From contig BGZK01000002.1 in NCBI GenBank assembly GCA_005406025.1, positions 310,001-374,000 on the forward strand: a DNA stretch of 64,000 nucleotides, read 5' to 3'. Source of the stretch: Eumeta japonica (lineage: Eukaryota; Arthropoda; Insecta; Lepidoptera; Psychidae). A program made the translations under genes and the position numbers. The notes under the pieces are model-generated. The model had not been told where the DNA came from. It saw nothing but the letters and a program-made list of their open reading frames with translations, and made no database searches. Positions 32,580 through 43,099 of the stretch are shown piece after piece. Numbering within the stretch: position 1 is the first letter of the stretch; every line of letters begins with the position of its first letter.

Positions 32580-34215
32580 GTTATATTTTTTTATTTATCT
32601 TGGTCCGCTAATCGTTATATTGTTATTTCTACGTACGTTTCATGCCAACTTGGTACATCCTCATTAAAATGCAGACAGTCACATCCACCAGGGTGTAAGG
32701 AGTGTTAAAAACAACCTATGGATACGCTCTCAACCTACTAATGTGACGTGCAGACGCACAGAGTGTATGACTTTGGATAATTGTTGTTTTTGTAAGTTAT
32801 ATTGTGTTGTAATAGTTCGAATAAATTTTTGCATTTAACTGACATAGGATTGAGTATACTTATCGTTATTTAGGTAAGATTTAATAGTTTTGACCTAGTT
32901 ATATGTACCGATTTCTCAGTGCACGGAAAACACATTAAGTCGTAAGACCTAGAAGTTGTCCTCACATTAGTAGTAAAGAACCTTAGCAGATTTCAAGTCA
33001 TACTGGACTAGCATGCAGAGCTTAAGGTCCTTATTGCTCACTTTGAATTTAAAAGGTTGTGAGAGGATATCTCTTACCAACGGCTGATAAAAACTGCATA
33101 CAATAGTATTGTTTCAAATGACATTAGCTATGTTATTGTCATGGCTAGTTGGCCACTTTGTTATGGTATTTCAGTAAATTTTACTAAAATACAGAAACGT
33201 TCTTCCTTAGCTATTTTCAATTGTTATACAACTTGATCAACTCAATTTCAAATGGTAAAGCTCTCACATTTAGTTGAAATATCGAAAACTCACTCCAGTT
33301 CGCAATCAAATTTTCGCAAAACTTTACGCAAAAATTTTGTTGCAAACATGTGATTTATGTAGATCAACCGGTAAAATTTCGTGAAAATCATCGCAAAAAT
33401 AATAGTTCTATCGTAATTAACCCAATCGGTAAATAAGTTTTAAAAAATCTGTCTAAATGTTTAATATTTGAAATCAATGGAAACTTAAAGTATATCAAGA
33501 AGGTGAATTAATATATTGACCATGGTCATTGTATATTGTGATGTTAACCACTTGGTTTTTATATATTGGAGTACTTATACAAATTGTGAGCGATCTGGTC
33601 TCCAAACAAAGAAATGGAAGCTACATCAGCAAAGGCAATTATAAATTAAATGAACTGAATTAATGAATAAACAGTTTGTTTGCAACCACAACCTGTATGA
33701 CTGATCAAGCGAAATACATTTGAGCCTGTATCATCTCAGTTTAAAAAGCAACGCTATCGCTTATTATAGTACACTGTTACAAATAGGTTTAAAGTAATTT
33801 CTTTAGTAATTGTAATAGGTAATCTAAGTGACTAACATATCAAATTATGATCATTAAATGTAACGAATTCATTAGAAAAAAAAATTAAATTTATGTATTC
33901 AAGTTCAACGTAAGTGTTGACACGTTCATCGTTCGAATAACAATAAATAAATGATGAACTAGTTATGGCGGATTGAATGCCTTTGTTTGATTTAAACAAT
34001 CACGCCATTTATTGTCATCTGGAACAGGACCGGTAGCCTGGCACGCTTCAACGAATGTATCGTAGACAATTCCATTATATTTTCTAACATTCTATTATAA
34101 TTTCGGACCACTAGACGTATAATAATAGCAAACGTAATTGGAAAAGCGTTACGTTCTTTGGAATCACTATGTATACATTCAAGAGTATAACAATTTTGTT
34201 ACCACCGTGTGCGTA
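32580..34215. other. AT-rich region, nothing recognised
   Basis: No coding sequence, repeat family or strong hairpin recognised. Confidence 0.45.
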
Positions 34216-34221
34216 CTTTTT

Positions 34222-34890
34222 GAAGTGAAACTTCTTTATCGGCGTATGGGAGAAATTTTATAGCAATGCAACGTTTTTCTGTTACGCGCCATCTTTATCT
34301 GTTACGCGCCATCTTTATTTCTGGGTAACATTTTTCCGTTACGCGCAATATTTATTCAATGTTATTAATGTCATCGTGGCATAAACATAATTGTTACTAA
34401 GGCCACCTGTCAAATATACTTTCTGTCAACACCCTAGATCTATTTACAGTTTGTATATATTACATTTTCCTATTATCTAAGTTGAAACCTTTTCAACCGA
34501 CATTCATGAACTATATCTCACATTCTTTCATTGAGTGACTCGATTTTATATGTAGCGTTCGATAATTTTCCTACAATTCTATATGGCCCTTTATAACATC
34601 GCATTAATTGAAAAGTTTTACCTATCATCCTTCTAGGTACATATACCATTACCAAGTCTCCTACATGAAACTCTGAACATTTCTATTTCTGAAACTCAGT
34701 AGTGACGTGAAAAATAATATTTCAATTAAGTAATTAGGGAAAAAAATTTTATAAAGTTATTTGTATCCATGTCCATGATAATAAAAGCCTTTTGCATAAA
34801 CTTTATCTAATTTAGCTTTATTCAACCAATTTCTGTGAAGTTGTAATAGTAAATCATTTTTCGAAAAATGATGTCATAAAGAAGTTTCAC
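34222..34890 (-). mobile_element. Element bounded by inverted GAAGTGAAACTTCTTTAT, contains a pol fragment
   Basis: GAAGTGAAACTTCTTTAT near 34222 is repeated inverted (ATAAAGAAGTTTCACTTC) near 34873-34890. Inside the left end a 20-base unit CTGTTACGCGCCATCTTTAT is tandemly duplicated at 34279-34318, with a third degenerate unit. On the minus strand it contains an LTR-retrotransposon integrase C-terminal fragment. The structure is likely a deletion derivative or nested insertion; no target duplication was identified. Confidence 0.55.
34518..34673 (-). pseudogene. LTR retrotransposon integrase C-terminal (GPY/F) fragment
   Basis: About 51 open codons on the minus strand, ending at the TGA at 34518-34520. 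It begins with an FHVGDLVMVYVPRR-like strand-turn motif, followed by YKGPYRIVGKL, the GPY/F module found at the C-terminus of integrases of Ty3/Gypsy elements. An in-frame stop lies a few codons upstream, so this is a fragment. It is too short to name a family, and it belongs to a different element from the errantivirus at 37.6-45.1 kb, whose orientation is opposite. Confidence 0.72.
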
Positions 34891-34894
34891 TTCT

Positions 34895-35450
34895 TACGTG
34901 TGTACACTAACACACACAGACTTTTTTCCTTTCATATTTAACTATCAATTCGAACACAGTGTAAATGAACTTAGCGCAGTGAAATACACTTTCAGATAAA
35001 GCTTTCATTTAATACAAACGATGATAATAATTTGGTTAGTTAAACCTTCTCAACCGCATTCCGTTCTGATTCAATTCTAACGTAAATATTGTATGTACAT
35101 GTTAAATAAATATTAAGTCAAATGACTGCGTTTGAAAATCGGTTGGTACTTCATAAATACGCTAAATCGGTATGACTTGTATAATGAAACAGAAATAGAT
35201 ACCTAAGAAGTGAAAAAAACAGTGCAATGTATTTGTTTGCGTAACTTTTTTGAACTATTCTCAAGTGCAGAGGAGGCAGAGAGATTTAAGCTCATACAGC
35301 CATAAACTATTTAAATACTTTGGCTTAATTAATTAAAGAATTCTTTATAGAAAAGTCGTACATAAATCTTTTTATATATATATATATATATATACATATA
35401 TATCTTTGTGTATTTATTTTTAATTTACTTATTTTTTTTGTGTATATCTA
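34895..35450. other. AT-rich spacer with short (TA) run
   Basis: (TA)10 at about 35373-35393. Nothing else recognised. Confidence 0.5.
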
Positions 35451-35453
35451 TTG

Positions 35454-35653
35454 CACAGTAGACGCTTGCCTGCAACATGCATTAACATGCAGCATGCAAT
35501 CCACCGCTGACCCTCGAATCTGCCTCTCCACTACGAATCTCTATCCAAAGAAGTGTATATTGATTCGAGAGGATTGACAGATATCAAACACCTAAGCAAG
35601 CGGTGGGTTGCATGCTGTATGTTAATGCATGTTGCAGGCAAGCGTTTATTGTG
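35454..35653. mobile_element. MITE family M1, complete copy, 200 bp
   Basis: Terminal inverted repeats of about 55 bp: CACAGTAGACGCTTGCCTGC on the left, and CACAATAAACGCTTGCCTGC as the inverted right end. Both continue through ACATGCATTAACATGCAGCATGC (left) and its close match. The centre holds CTCTATCCAAAGAAGTGTAT. No transposase. The target duplication is not obvious, so the superfamily is unassigned. Confidence 0.85.
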
Positions 35654-35659
35654 GATTTC

Positions 35660-36115
35660 CGAGAATTAACACCTCGCACAGTACAATATTGCACAGTAAT
35701 AGTTTATTTTAAATCCTCCTCTTAGATCAAACAATTTATGCCTCCTTCAGGCGTTTGCGAGCTCAGTATGACGTGCTAGAGAGAGTGTCTCTTCGAACTA
35801 TCTTTTTTGCACAAGAGATATATATCTTCTCTAGGACTTCATAATAGGCCCGCTGGAGTATTCTGTCCATTGACTAACGTTGAAAATTTTCTATTCATAA
35901 AATTTAGAAAATATGACAGGTGTTATACTTTGTATTATTACACTCTTAACTCCGCATACAGTAGAGCCTTTGCCAAAACGTATACAAGCCCTGACAAATT
36001 TTCTATTCGTCATTAAGAGTATGTAATAAAAAAAGACGTAAAAGTACAAAAAAACTCCAATAACACGCGGTAAACTTAGTTAATTAAGGAGTTCACCCCT
36101 AATTAGTGACTACAC
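35660..36115. other. Spacer, nothing recognised
   Basis: A 69-codon plus-strand frame (35807-36016) is unrecognised. Confidence 0.4.
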
Positions 36116-36119
36116 GACT

Positions 36120-36585
36120 ACTAGCGAACTTTTATTAGATTTTATCGCAGCCGACCGACGAGTCCAAAAGCGCCGGTAAATAGGTTTCGTAAATGTCACT
36201 CGCCATCGTTATTTTTGTGTAGGTCGTTGGAAGATTTACGAAAGGACGTCACGAATAATAATACTTTAGATAGCCCTTAGGCAGTGTAATTTAGCGGTTC
36301 GTCTTTAATGCGTCGCTTTTCAAGTAATATGGACTTTCAAAAAATTGCAGCTCGTCGTGTAGGTAAAATAAAATTTCCGTCTAACATACAGTATTTTGAC
36401 ATTCGTGCTAAGTTTTTCCTACTAGTCATATCGCTGGTCAGATTCCGACACCCTGGACCTAAAGTGAAAACTTGGTTTGGGGTATGTTCTCCGGTTGGGT
36501 ATAATGGTGAAATACGAGAACATCTCATTGAACGTTCGGTTTTCAGTTTTGCCAGTTCTTTACAGTCATTTCTAAGCTAGCTAGT
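36120..36585. other. Moderately GC-rich block with an unrecognised open frame
   Basis: 36130-36250 contains CGCAGCCGACCGACGAGTCC and TAAATGTCACTCGCCATCG. A 90-codon plus-strand frame at 36308-36580 has no recognised domain, and an overlapping minus-strand frame is also open. I cannot say which, if either, is real. Confidence 0.25.
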
Positions 36586-36589
36586 TACA

Positions 36590-37585
36590 GGCAGGTTGTA
36601 TACTTTAAGTTAATAGATTAAGGCACGAAGAAACGTCGAGGGAGAAATTGATATATGACGTAATGCGCATGTCATGTGCAGAAAACAACGAATTAGGAAG
36701 TGGAGAAATGAGCACCGTATTTAATAGTCCTAGAAATTGATGACTATAAATAATCATTATCGATTGTTAGGGAGTTGATTTGTGCTATTACACAAAAAAA
36801 GTGTTTCCTTTTAAAGGTTTCGCCAATTATATCATGATATCACTAAGACTAGACAAACGGGAAAATGATTAATTAATAAACAGCATAGTTTTAGTTGCTT
36901 TGTTGTTGATTGAGATTATTTAAATTAAATTTGAAGTTGTCATTAAAAAAGAAAATTAACCTTGTATCATCTATCTACTTACTAGATGATGAAGTAACGA
37001 AGATGATTAGTCCAACAATTTTGATCAACTTCTCTTTTTACAAAGTATAGAGAGAGCTTTTGTTTTTTCATTTTTATCATAATCGTAAATACCTAAAAAA
37101 GAAAAAGGTAAATTTCGTGAAAAACGATTTTTTTATATTGACATTTAAGGCACGATCGTAAAGTAATGAACTGTCATCTATTAGGACGTATTTAAATATC
37201 AGCATAGTTTAAAGACAATAGTTCATTATGAAAACGTGAAACGTAAATTAAATAGTAATTGGTCGCAATGCTAAAATAACAAAAGCCGTATTAAAATAAC
37301 AAAAAAATATATACGTTACTTCGTACTATTTTTACTGACGGCTGTAATTGATTATCTTTAATATTGAACAAGAAAAAAACGCAAAGGCGTTTTTTTATGA
37401 TAAGTTTCAGTTTTCAAACCAGATTCAACTCACGTTTCTCATTTTGTGAGTCCTATAGTTGCTCTCAGCAACACGCTCTTGCTTCGATCTTTTTATTTTG
37501 GCCCCGCGTGGTATTAAAATAGACTAGCATCTTCTGTTGTGGATGTTGTGTGAGACGTCTCAACAGAGCATAAACAAAAGCGTTT
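36590..37585. other. AT-rich region up to the retrotransposon insertion
   Basis: Contains a terminator-like hairpin (AAAAAAACGC/GCGTTTTTTT near 37374-37397) without bacterial context. Nothing else recognised. Confidence 0.45.
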
Positions 37586-37589
37586 ATGT
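37586..37589. repeat. Target site duplication, left (ATGT)
   Basis: ATGT directly before the 5' LTR, matched by ATGT at 45093-45096 after the 3' LTR. Alternating pyrimidine/purine 4-bp targets are usual for errantiviruses. Confidence 0.85.
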
Positions 37590-37933
37590 AGTTATGTACC
37601 CTGCAAGCCTTAGATTGTTTACATACCTACATTCATAACAAAAATACGTTACATTGTAAGGGGCAGAGTCATCATCTACGTCGCATTCACCGTCCCTAAG
37701 AAGTGCTCATGGCCAAGGAACAAATAAGCTACCTTGTCCCCCGCCGTCATAATCTACATAAGCCCCCGGCACCTCCTCTCGGAGAGATTGTCGCGTCTGT
37801 CCGCATTCGGCGCTGCACACGACAGATCGGCTAGGAAATAGTACATAACCCTCTAATACTAGTTTAACTTGCCTATGTTTAATTAAGTAAGTGAATTTTT
37901 AAAAAGACATCGATCGAGACTCATCACTTAACT
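37590..37933 (+). repeat. 5' LTR, 344 bp
   Basis: Starts AGTTATGTACCCTGCAAGCC and ends CATCACTTAACT. It carries AAGGGGCAGAGTCATCATCT and AGATCGGCTAGGAAATAGTA, shared with the 3' LTR. The AATAAA seen in the 3' LTR is altered here to AAGTAAG. No canonical TATA box was found. Confidence 0.93.
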
Positions 37934-37950
37934 GGCGCAGTCGGTAGGAT
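37933..37950 (+). other. Primer binding site, tRNA-Ser type
   Basis: TGGCGCAGTCGGTAGGAT begins on the last base of the LTR. It is complementary to the 3' end of a serine tRNA (acceptor CGACTGCG-CCA and the TCCTACC of the T arm). The 18-base match is to my memory of insect tRNA-Ser(AGA). Confidence 0.85.
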
Positions 37951-38289
37951 AGTTTTAAAAGTAATATTTCACGCTTGCTTCGCGCGCTTCGATATCCGCT
38001 AATCGGTTATTTAACTATCCAAAAGCCTTCACGACTCAACGAGAATCGATTCAGCAGCAGCAGCAACTAGCGCTCCCGAGAGCAGCATCAGAAAAATGGT
38101 CAAGTGGTGAGTCCAAAACCACTCATTAAAAGTCCTTTTGTCCTCCTGTATATTCCTCCCGTATAGTTGTATATTGTTTGCTATTTTGGACCAACAATCG
38201 CCATATAAGTAGCGACATGTAAGTAGCCATATAAGTAGCCACCTTACCAATCGATGATAAATTAAGTCAATCGCTGACAAATCAACAAA

Positions 38290-39470
38290 TAATCTTTAAA
38301 TAAAGAAATAATTGAATTAATCAAATTAAATAAAAGTATAAAAATATTCGGAAGTAAGACTAATCGCAAAAGATTTCTAAGTATAATTCCTATATGTGAT
38401 GGAGATGAGAAATTATTAAATTTATTTTTACGAAAAGCAGATTTACGTAGAAAGAGCATTTAGAGGCCCAAAATTTCAAAACCAATATGTGTTCTAAACG
38501 ATAACAAGTCGTTTAAGCGGAAAAGCCGCTATTCTAATAAGCAAACGTGATGACATAGAAAACTGGCAACAATTGAAAAATATACTTTCGTAACATTTTG
38601 GTGCTCCTAGAAGCGAGGAATATATCGCATTCGAATTAGAATCTATGAAACTAAAACAAGGAGAGTCCTATCTTGATTTCTGCAACAGAATACAAAGTGT
38701 ACGCAGCTCATTGCTAGCGAAAGTAAATTTGTCTGACCATGCAAATTTCAAAAACAATAAAACCATTATATATAACAACTTATCACTAAATGTATTTCTA
38801 TATAATCTCTCTGAAGATTTAATACGTATTGTTAGATTAAAGACGCCAGATACACCAGAAAAGGCATTAAGCATAGTTTTAGAGGAAACGGATTTTCAAT
38901 TTCAATATAACTAACGTACCTAAGAAAACATCAAGACCGATACAGCAAACGTCACCGAGCATATCGCATAACACATCCACAAATAAATTCTTTTTACCTA
39001 AGAATAACTTTTAAGTTCGGCACACAGCCAAACCCCCAAAACAATTTTAAATTTGTAATATCACAATAAAATAATTACAAATATGGCATACCACAACAAA
39101 ATAATTATAAATTCGGCATCCCACATCGTCAAACGAGTAACAATTTTAAATTCGGTATTTCATACAATACCTAAAATAATTTTAACCCCTAAAACAACAA
39201 TGTAAATGAATATACGTAATAATACGCCACTGCACAATAAGTTCGGAATAAACTCCCGACCATCCTACGATAGAGACGTTACTATGCGTAAGCTCTACCT
39301 ATACGTAACAATACCCGAAGGTTCTCAAGTAACGAACTAAAAGTAAACAACGACCAGGAGACAAAAGACGAAAAGGGTTACGAAATACCTAACGACTATG
39401 ATTCATATACAATGTATGAAAACCAAGAACATGAATTAAGCCAAAATTTTCGAAAATCATTACGAAAATA
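38290..39470 (+). pseudogene. gag: gag (capsid and nucleocapsid-like), broken
   Basis: The N-terminal part reads in one frame from about 38305 to a stop at 38461-38463 (IPICDGDEKLLNLFLRKAD-like). The capsid region resumes near 38500 and is interrupted by a stop. It then runs open at 38645-38914 as the SYLDFCNRIQSVRSSLL ... LYNLSEDLIRIVRLKTPDTP type typical of errantiviral Gag. The C-terminal part at 39003-39162 has five NN(F/Y)KFG repeats in place of a CCHC zinc knuckle. Acidic residues follow to about 39470. Stops and at least one frameshift make it non-functional. The annotated start is approximate. Confidence 0.85.
39003..39162 (+). repeat. Five NN(F/Y)KFG peptide repeats in gag
   Basis: Units beginning at about 39003, 39040, 39071, 39100 and 39139 encode NNFKFGTQ (needs one frameshift), NNFKFVIS, NNYKYGIP, NNYKFGIP and NNFKFGIS, spaced 30-39 bases apart. 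Confidence 0.7.
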
Positions 39471-39509
39471 ACGAAATTGAAAATTTTCACATAAAAGCAT
39501 CAAATTAAA

Positions 39510-39915
39510 GTATAGGGGAATAACAAAAATAAATTGTAACAGTATATTAAAATTACCACACATTTTCATACCAGAACTAAACGAAAAATTTATGATAGAT
39601 ACAGGTAACACTAGATCCTTTATCAACCCTGCTATCGCAAACGAATATTATTCCAAATATAAATTTTATGAGCCATTTGAAGTGATTAGCACCCATACAA
39701 AAAGTCAACATAATAAAGTAATATATATCACACTTCTGCTGGTATTTAGAAATATACTAAAACCCAAATTCTACTTATATTATGTAAACAGGAAATACAA
39801 TGGATTAATAGGTAGCGACCTACTAACAGTATTAAAAGCCTTAGTAGACTTGAGTAATAAAATATTAAAAACACCACATACACAAATATCCATATTGTAT
39901 AGGAAACCAATATGA
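39510..39915 (+). pseudogene. pol: pol, retroviral-type aspartic protease region
   Basis: A 107-codon frame at 39592-39915 starts FMIDTGNTRSFINP-like. DTG at 39598-39606 is the catalytic triplet and is intact. The second half holds a NGLIGSDLL-like motif, the strand-flap signature preceding the dimer interface. The homologous segment continues upstream of the first methionine, so 39510 is the likely start of homology. In errantiviruses pol is expressed by frameshifting from gag; here the join is obscured by stops. Confidence 0.85.
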
Positions 39916-40289
39916 AATTTAACTAGACCCACGTTCTGAAACAAAAGTCAAATTATCTACTGATTTTAAAAATGGAGACGCGATCCTAAACTATAAATAG
40001 TTTTGTGAAGGAGTTAAGATGCCCACAGCTTTAGTTACATGCGTAAACGGATTCGTAAACACGGTAATTCAAAACGCGCGACCCATTTAAAAATGACCTT
40101 AACGAAAACAAGACCTTTTAGGGTAACCAAGTACGATCGAATAGAGTGTAAAATTAATTATTTACCCGAAAATACAAATAAAAAAATCGACGGTATCCAA
40201 AGAGATAATTCTAAAATATAAGACTAAAGCATATGAATGAAGAAGAAAAAAAATGTATAAGTGAACTTTGTTATGATTATCCATATTCT

Positions 40290-41210
40290 ACTGCGATCAA
40301 ATCCCATTTTCCTTCACAAATCAAGTGAAACATCAAATACGAATTCAAAATGAAGACCCCATATACGTAAGACCATATAGGCAACCGCCAATAATAAACG
40401 AAGAAATAGAAAGACAAATACAAAAAATGTTAAAAGATGACATCATCCAAGAATTACACTCACCTTGAAATGCTCCAGTTCACCTAGTCCCAAAAAAAAA
40501 TTAGATGCTTCAGGTGTAAAGAAATATCGTTTAGTAATAGATTTTAGGAGATTAAATGAAATCACGCTTGCAGACAAATATCCCTTACCAAATATTTCTG
40601 ATATATTCGATAAATTAGATAAAAGAACATGTTTTACAACGCTAGATTTAGCCAGCGGTTGCCACCAAATTGAAGTAAATGAAGATGACAGGCAAAAAAC
40701 AGCATTTAGTAAACAGTCAGGACATTATCATTTCAGAAGAATGTCGTTCGGATTAAAAACCGCACCTGAAACTTTGATGTATGGAAAATATATTAAGAGG
40801 TTAACAAGGCCTCCAGTGTTTTGTTTACTTAGATGACAATAATATTCAGCTCTATCCTCCAAGAACATATACAAAAATTAAGAAAGATATTCGACCGATT
40901 TCGTGCAACGAATGTAAAAGTTTAATTAGATAAATCGGAATTTTTACGTAAAGAAGTGTTATATTTAGGACACACTATAACAAAAGACGGACTGAGCCCG
41001 TCAAAGCAGTATTAAAATACCCCTTGCCCAAAACGCAGACGGAAATAAAAAGCTTTTTAGATTTAATAGATTATTACAGATTTATAAAAGATTTTCTAAA
41101 AATAACACAACCTCTTACTAAAAATTCAAAGAAAAATATCAAAATTATAATAGACAAAAATTATAAAAATTCATTCCGTAAATGTAGAGTTAATATATAG
41201 TTATAATAGT
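40290..41210 (+). pseudogene. pol: pol, reverse transcriptase region
   Basis: Homology starts near 40330 with a PYRQPPIINEEIERQI-like segment, interrupted by a stop at about 40467. A 123-codon frame (40465-40836) then covers the YRLVIDFRRLNEIT and YPLPNISDI motifs and the TLDLASGCHQIEV catalytic block, whose first Asp is intact. A one-base frameshift before the YLDD box (40826-40837, intact in the adjacent frame) breaks the enzyme. LFLRHPKEVLYLGHTI-type thumb homology follows in yet another frame with further stops. Confidence 0.9.
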
Positions 41211-41690
41211 TAGAAGTATTGTGTTGATTACAAACTCATCGAACGTAGCTTTAGGAGCCGCATTATCAAAAGGTAGTACAGGAAGAGATAAACCTATAGC
41301 ATACTCTAGCCGCAAATGCAATGATTCAGAAAACGTAAGAGTACAATAAAAAAGTAATTATTAGCCATAACATGGGCTGGAAAACATTTCAGGCCGTACT
41401 TCTACGGAAAGAAATTTCAAATAGATACTGATCATCGTCCCATAGTTTACCTATTCTCTCTAAAGGAGCCAAATAGTAAATTAACCCGATGGGAACTACG
41501 ATTTCAAAAATACGATTTTGAAATCGTAAAAATGGTAAACAAAACACGAACGCTAACATATTATCGAGAATTAAGTCAAATGAAAGGAATAACGAATCGA
41601 CCCATGTAACCATTGACGACGACTCTAATAAATCAAATTCAAGCCCTTTGTCAATTTCGGACGAATCACGTTCCTTCTTGTTTCTTTAAG
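41211..41690 (+). pseudogene. pol: pol, RNase H region
   Basis: A TNSSNVALGAALSKG-like stretch, an IAYSSRKCND-like stretch, and then TWAGKHFRPYFYGKK and TDHRPIVYLFSLKEP occur in order but in different frames. These are the RNase H motifs of Gypsy-type Pol. Frameshifts near 41340-41380 interrupt it. Confidence 0.85.
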
Positions 41691-42079
41691 TAATCTAGAA
41701 TTAGAAAAAAACATTGACCGCAAGCGAAAATAGCTTAGAAGCCATTCATACGATAATTGAAAACGACTCTTCAGGCATCCCTGTTCTATATAAAGCCATA
41801 TATAATAAACCGAATCAAATAATAATTTACACATGGTTAAAAAACCAAATCAACGTAAAAACTACCTATCGCGATAGACAAAAAAATGTAGAAGTACACA
41901 TGCCCTTAAATAACGCAGATTGTGAAAACAATTTTTTAAAAAATACATAAAGCTTGATAAGATATTTATATTTTACGATAATAAAGAATACAGAAATTTA
42001 TTCTGTGAAATAATATTAAAATTATTTAAATGAAATACCGTCAAATTATAAGAATGCGTAATATTGCGTAAATAAAATA

Positions 42080-42810
42080 ATATACTCAACGACGAACAGG
42101 AACAACGCGAAATAATAATAAAATATCATGAAGGAAAAACGTGCCATAGAGGCATAAAAGAAACATTAATACATCTAAAACGTCATTATTACTGGCCAAA
42201 TATGAAGGAATCAGTCTTTGCAATAATTAATGCCTGCGAAACGCGTAAAATCATAAAATATGATCGAAGACCGCTAAAGCCACATTTATAAATAGCACAG
42301 AGACAATTCAAACCATTTGATGAATTCCATAGAAGTATTCTCTATAGAAAACAAATATTACTTAACAAGCATCGGCTCATTTAGTAAATAAGTTCAAGCT
42401 TATGAAATAACTTCGAAGAACACTTCTGAAATAGTCCCCGCACTAATAAAACAATTTTCATTCTACAGCGTCCCAAAAGAATAAGTTGTGACTCAGGAAA
42501 AGAGTTCAAAAACGAATTATTGAAAGAAATGTTATCATTATACAAAATACAATTGCATTAAGGTACACCTACTGACCTGAATTCGATGGGAATAATAAAA
42601 AGGTTCCATTCCACCTTAATAGGAATTTACTGGATAGCAAAATACGAGAAACATTATCTCGATGGCACCTCTGTAATGATATATTCTATTAGGGCTTATA
42701 GCAACACTATACATTCAGCGTCTGGATTCTCATTATTTGAAATATTATTAGGGCATACGGAGGATACGGAGGCTAGTAATCCATTCGTTATAAATTTTGA
42801 AAAATAATAC
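42080..42810 (+). pseudogene. pol: pol, integrase region, lacking catalytic Glu
   Basis: The zinc-binding part is at 42129-42250 (HEGKTCHRGIKET ... LKRHYYWPNM). The last Cys of the HHCC set is changed to Arg (CETR where CETC is expected). The core resumes at 42490 with a CDSGKEFKNE-like segment. At 42586-42618 the motif that normally reads NG-VERFHSTL is MGIIKRFHSTL, with Lys at 42598-42600 in place of the catalytic Glu. Stops lie between the segments. Confidence 0.88.
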
Positions 42811-43099
42811 ATGCAAGAAATCATTAAAGATCACGCAAAACGCACTAAATATTTGTACAACCATATAGTCCAAATAATGTTAAAATAAAAGGAATTAATA
42901 TCAGACAAACGTAAAGGCGAATCTATCTCACTAGAAAAAAGAAAAAGTATTTTTACTAAAAAAACGAATAAAAGACAAAGTAAAAACAAACCCATAAACG
43001 ATAAAGTTGTTGTAACCGGCAACACAAAGCGCACCGTTGTACCCGTCAAAATTCGTGATTCATCAAGGCGAATAGCAATTAAGAATGTAAAACTTATTC

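Noticed and set aside
36308..36580. A 90-codon plus-strand frame
   Set aside because: No recognised motif; the opposite strand is also open over most of it, suggesting composition rather than selection.
37374..37397. A hairpin with a T-run resembling a rho-independent terminator
   Set aside because: This is eukaryotic DNA without any bacterial gene; A/T-run hairpins are common here.
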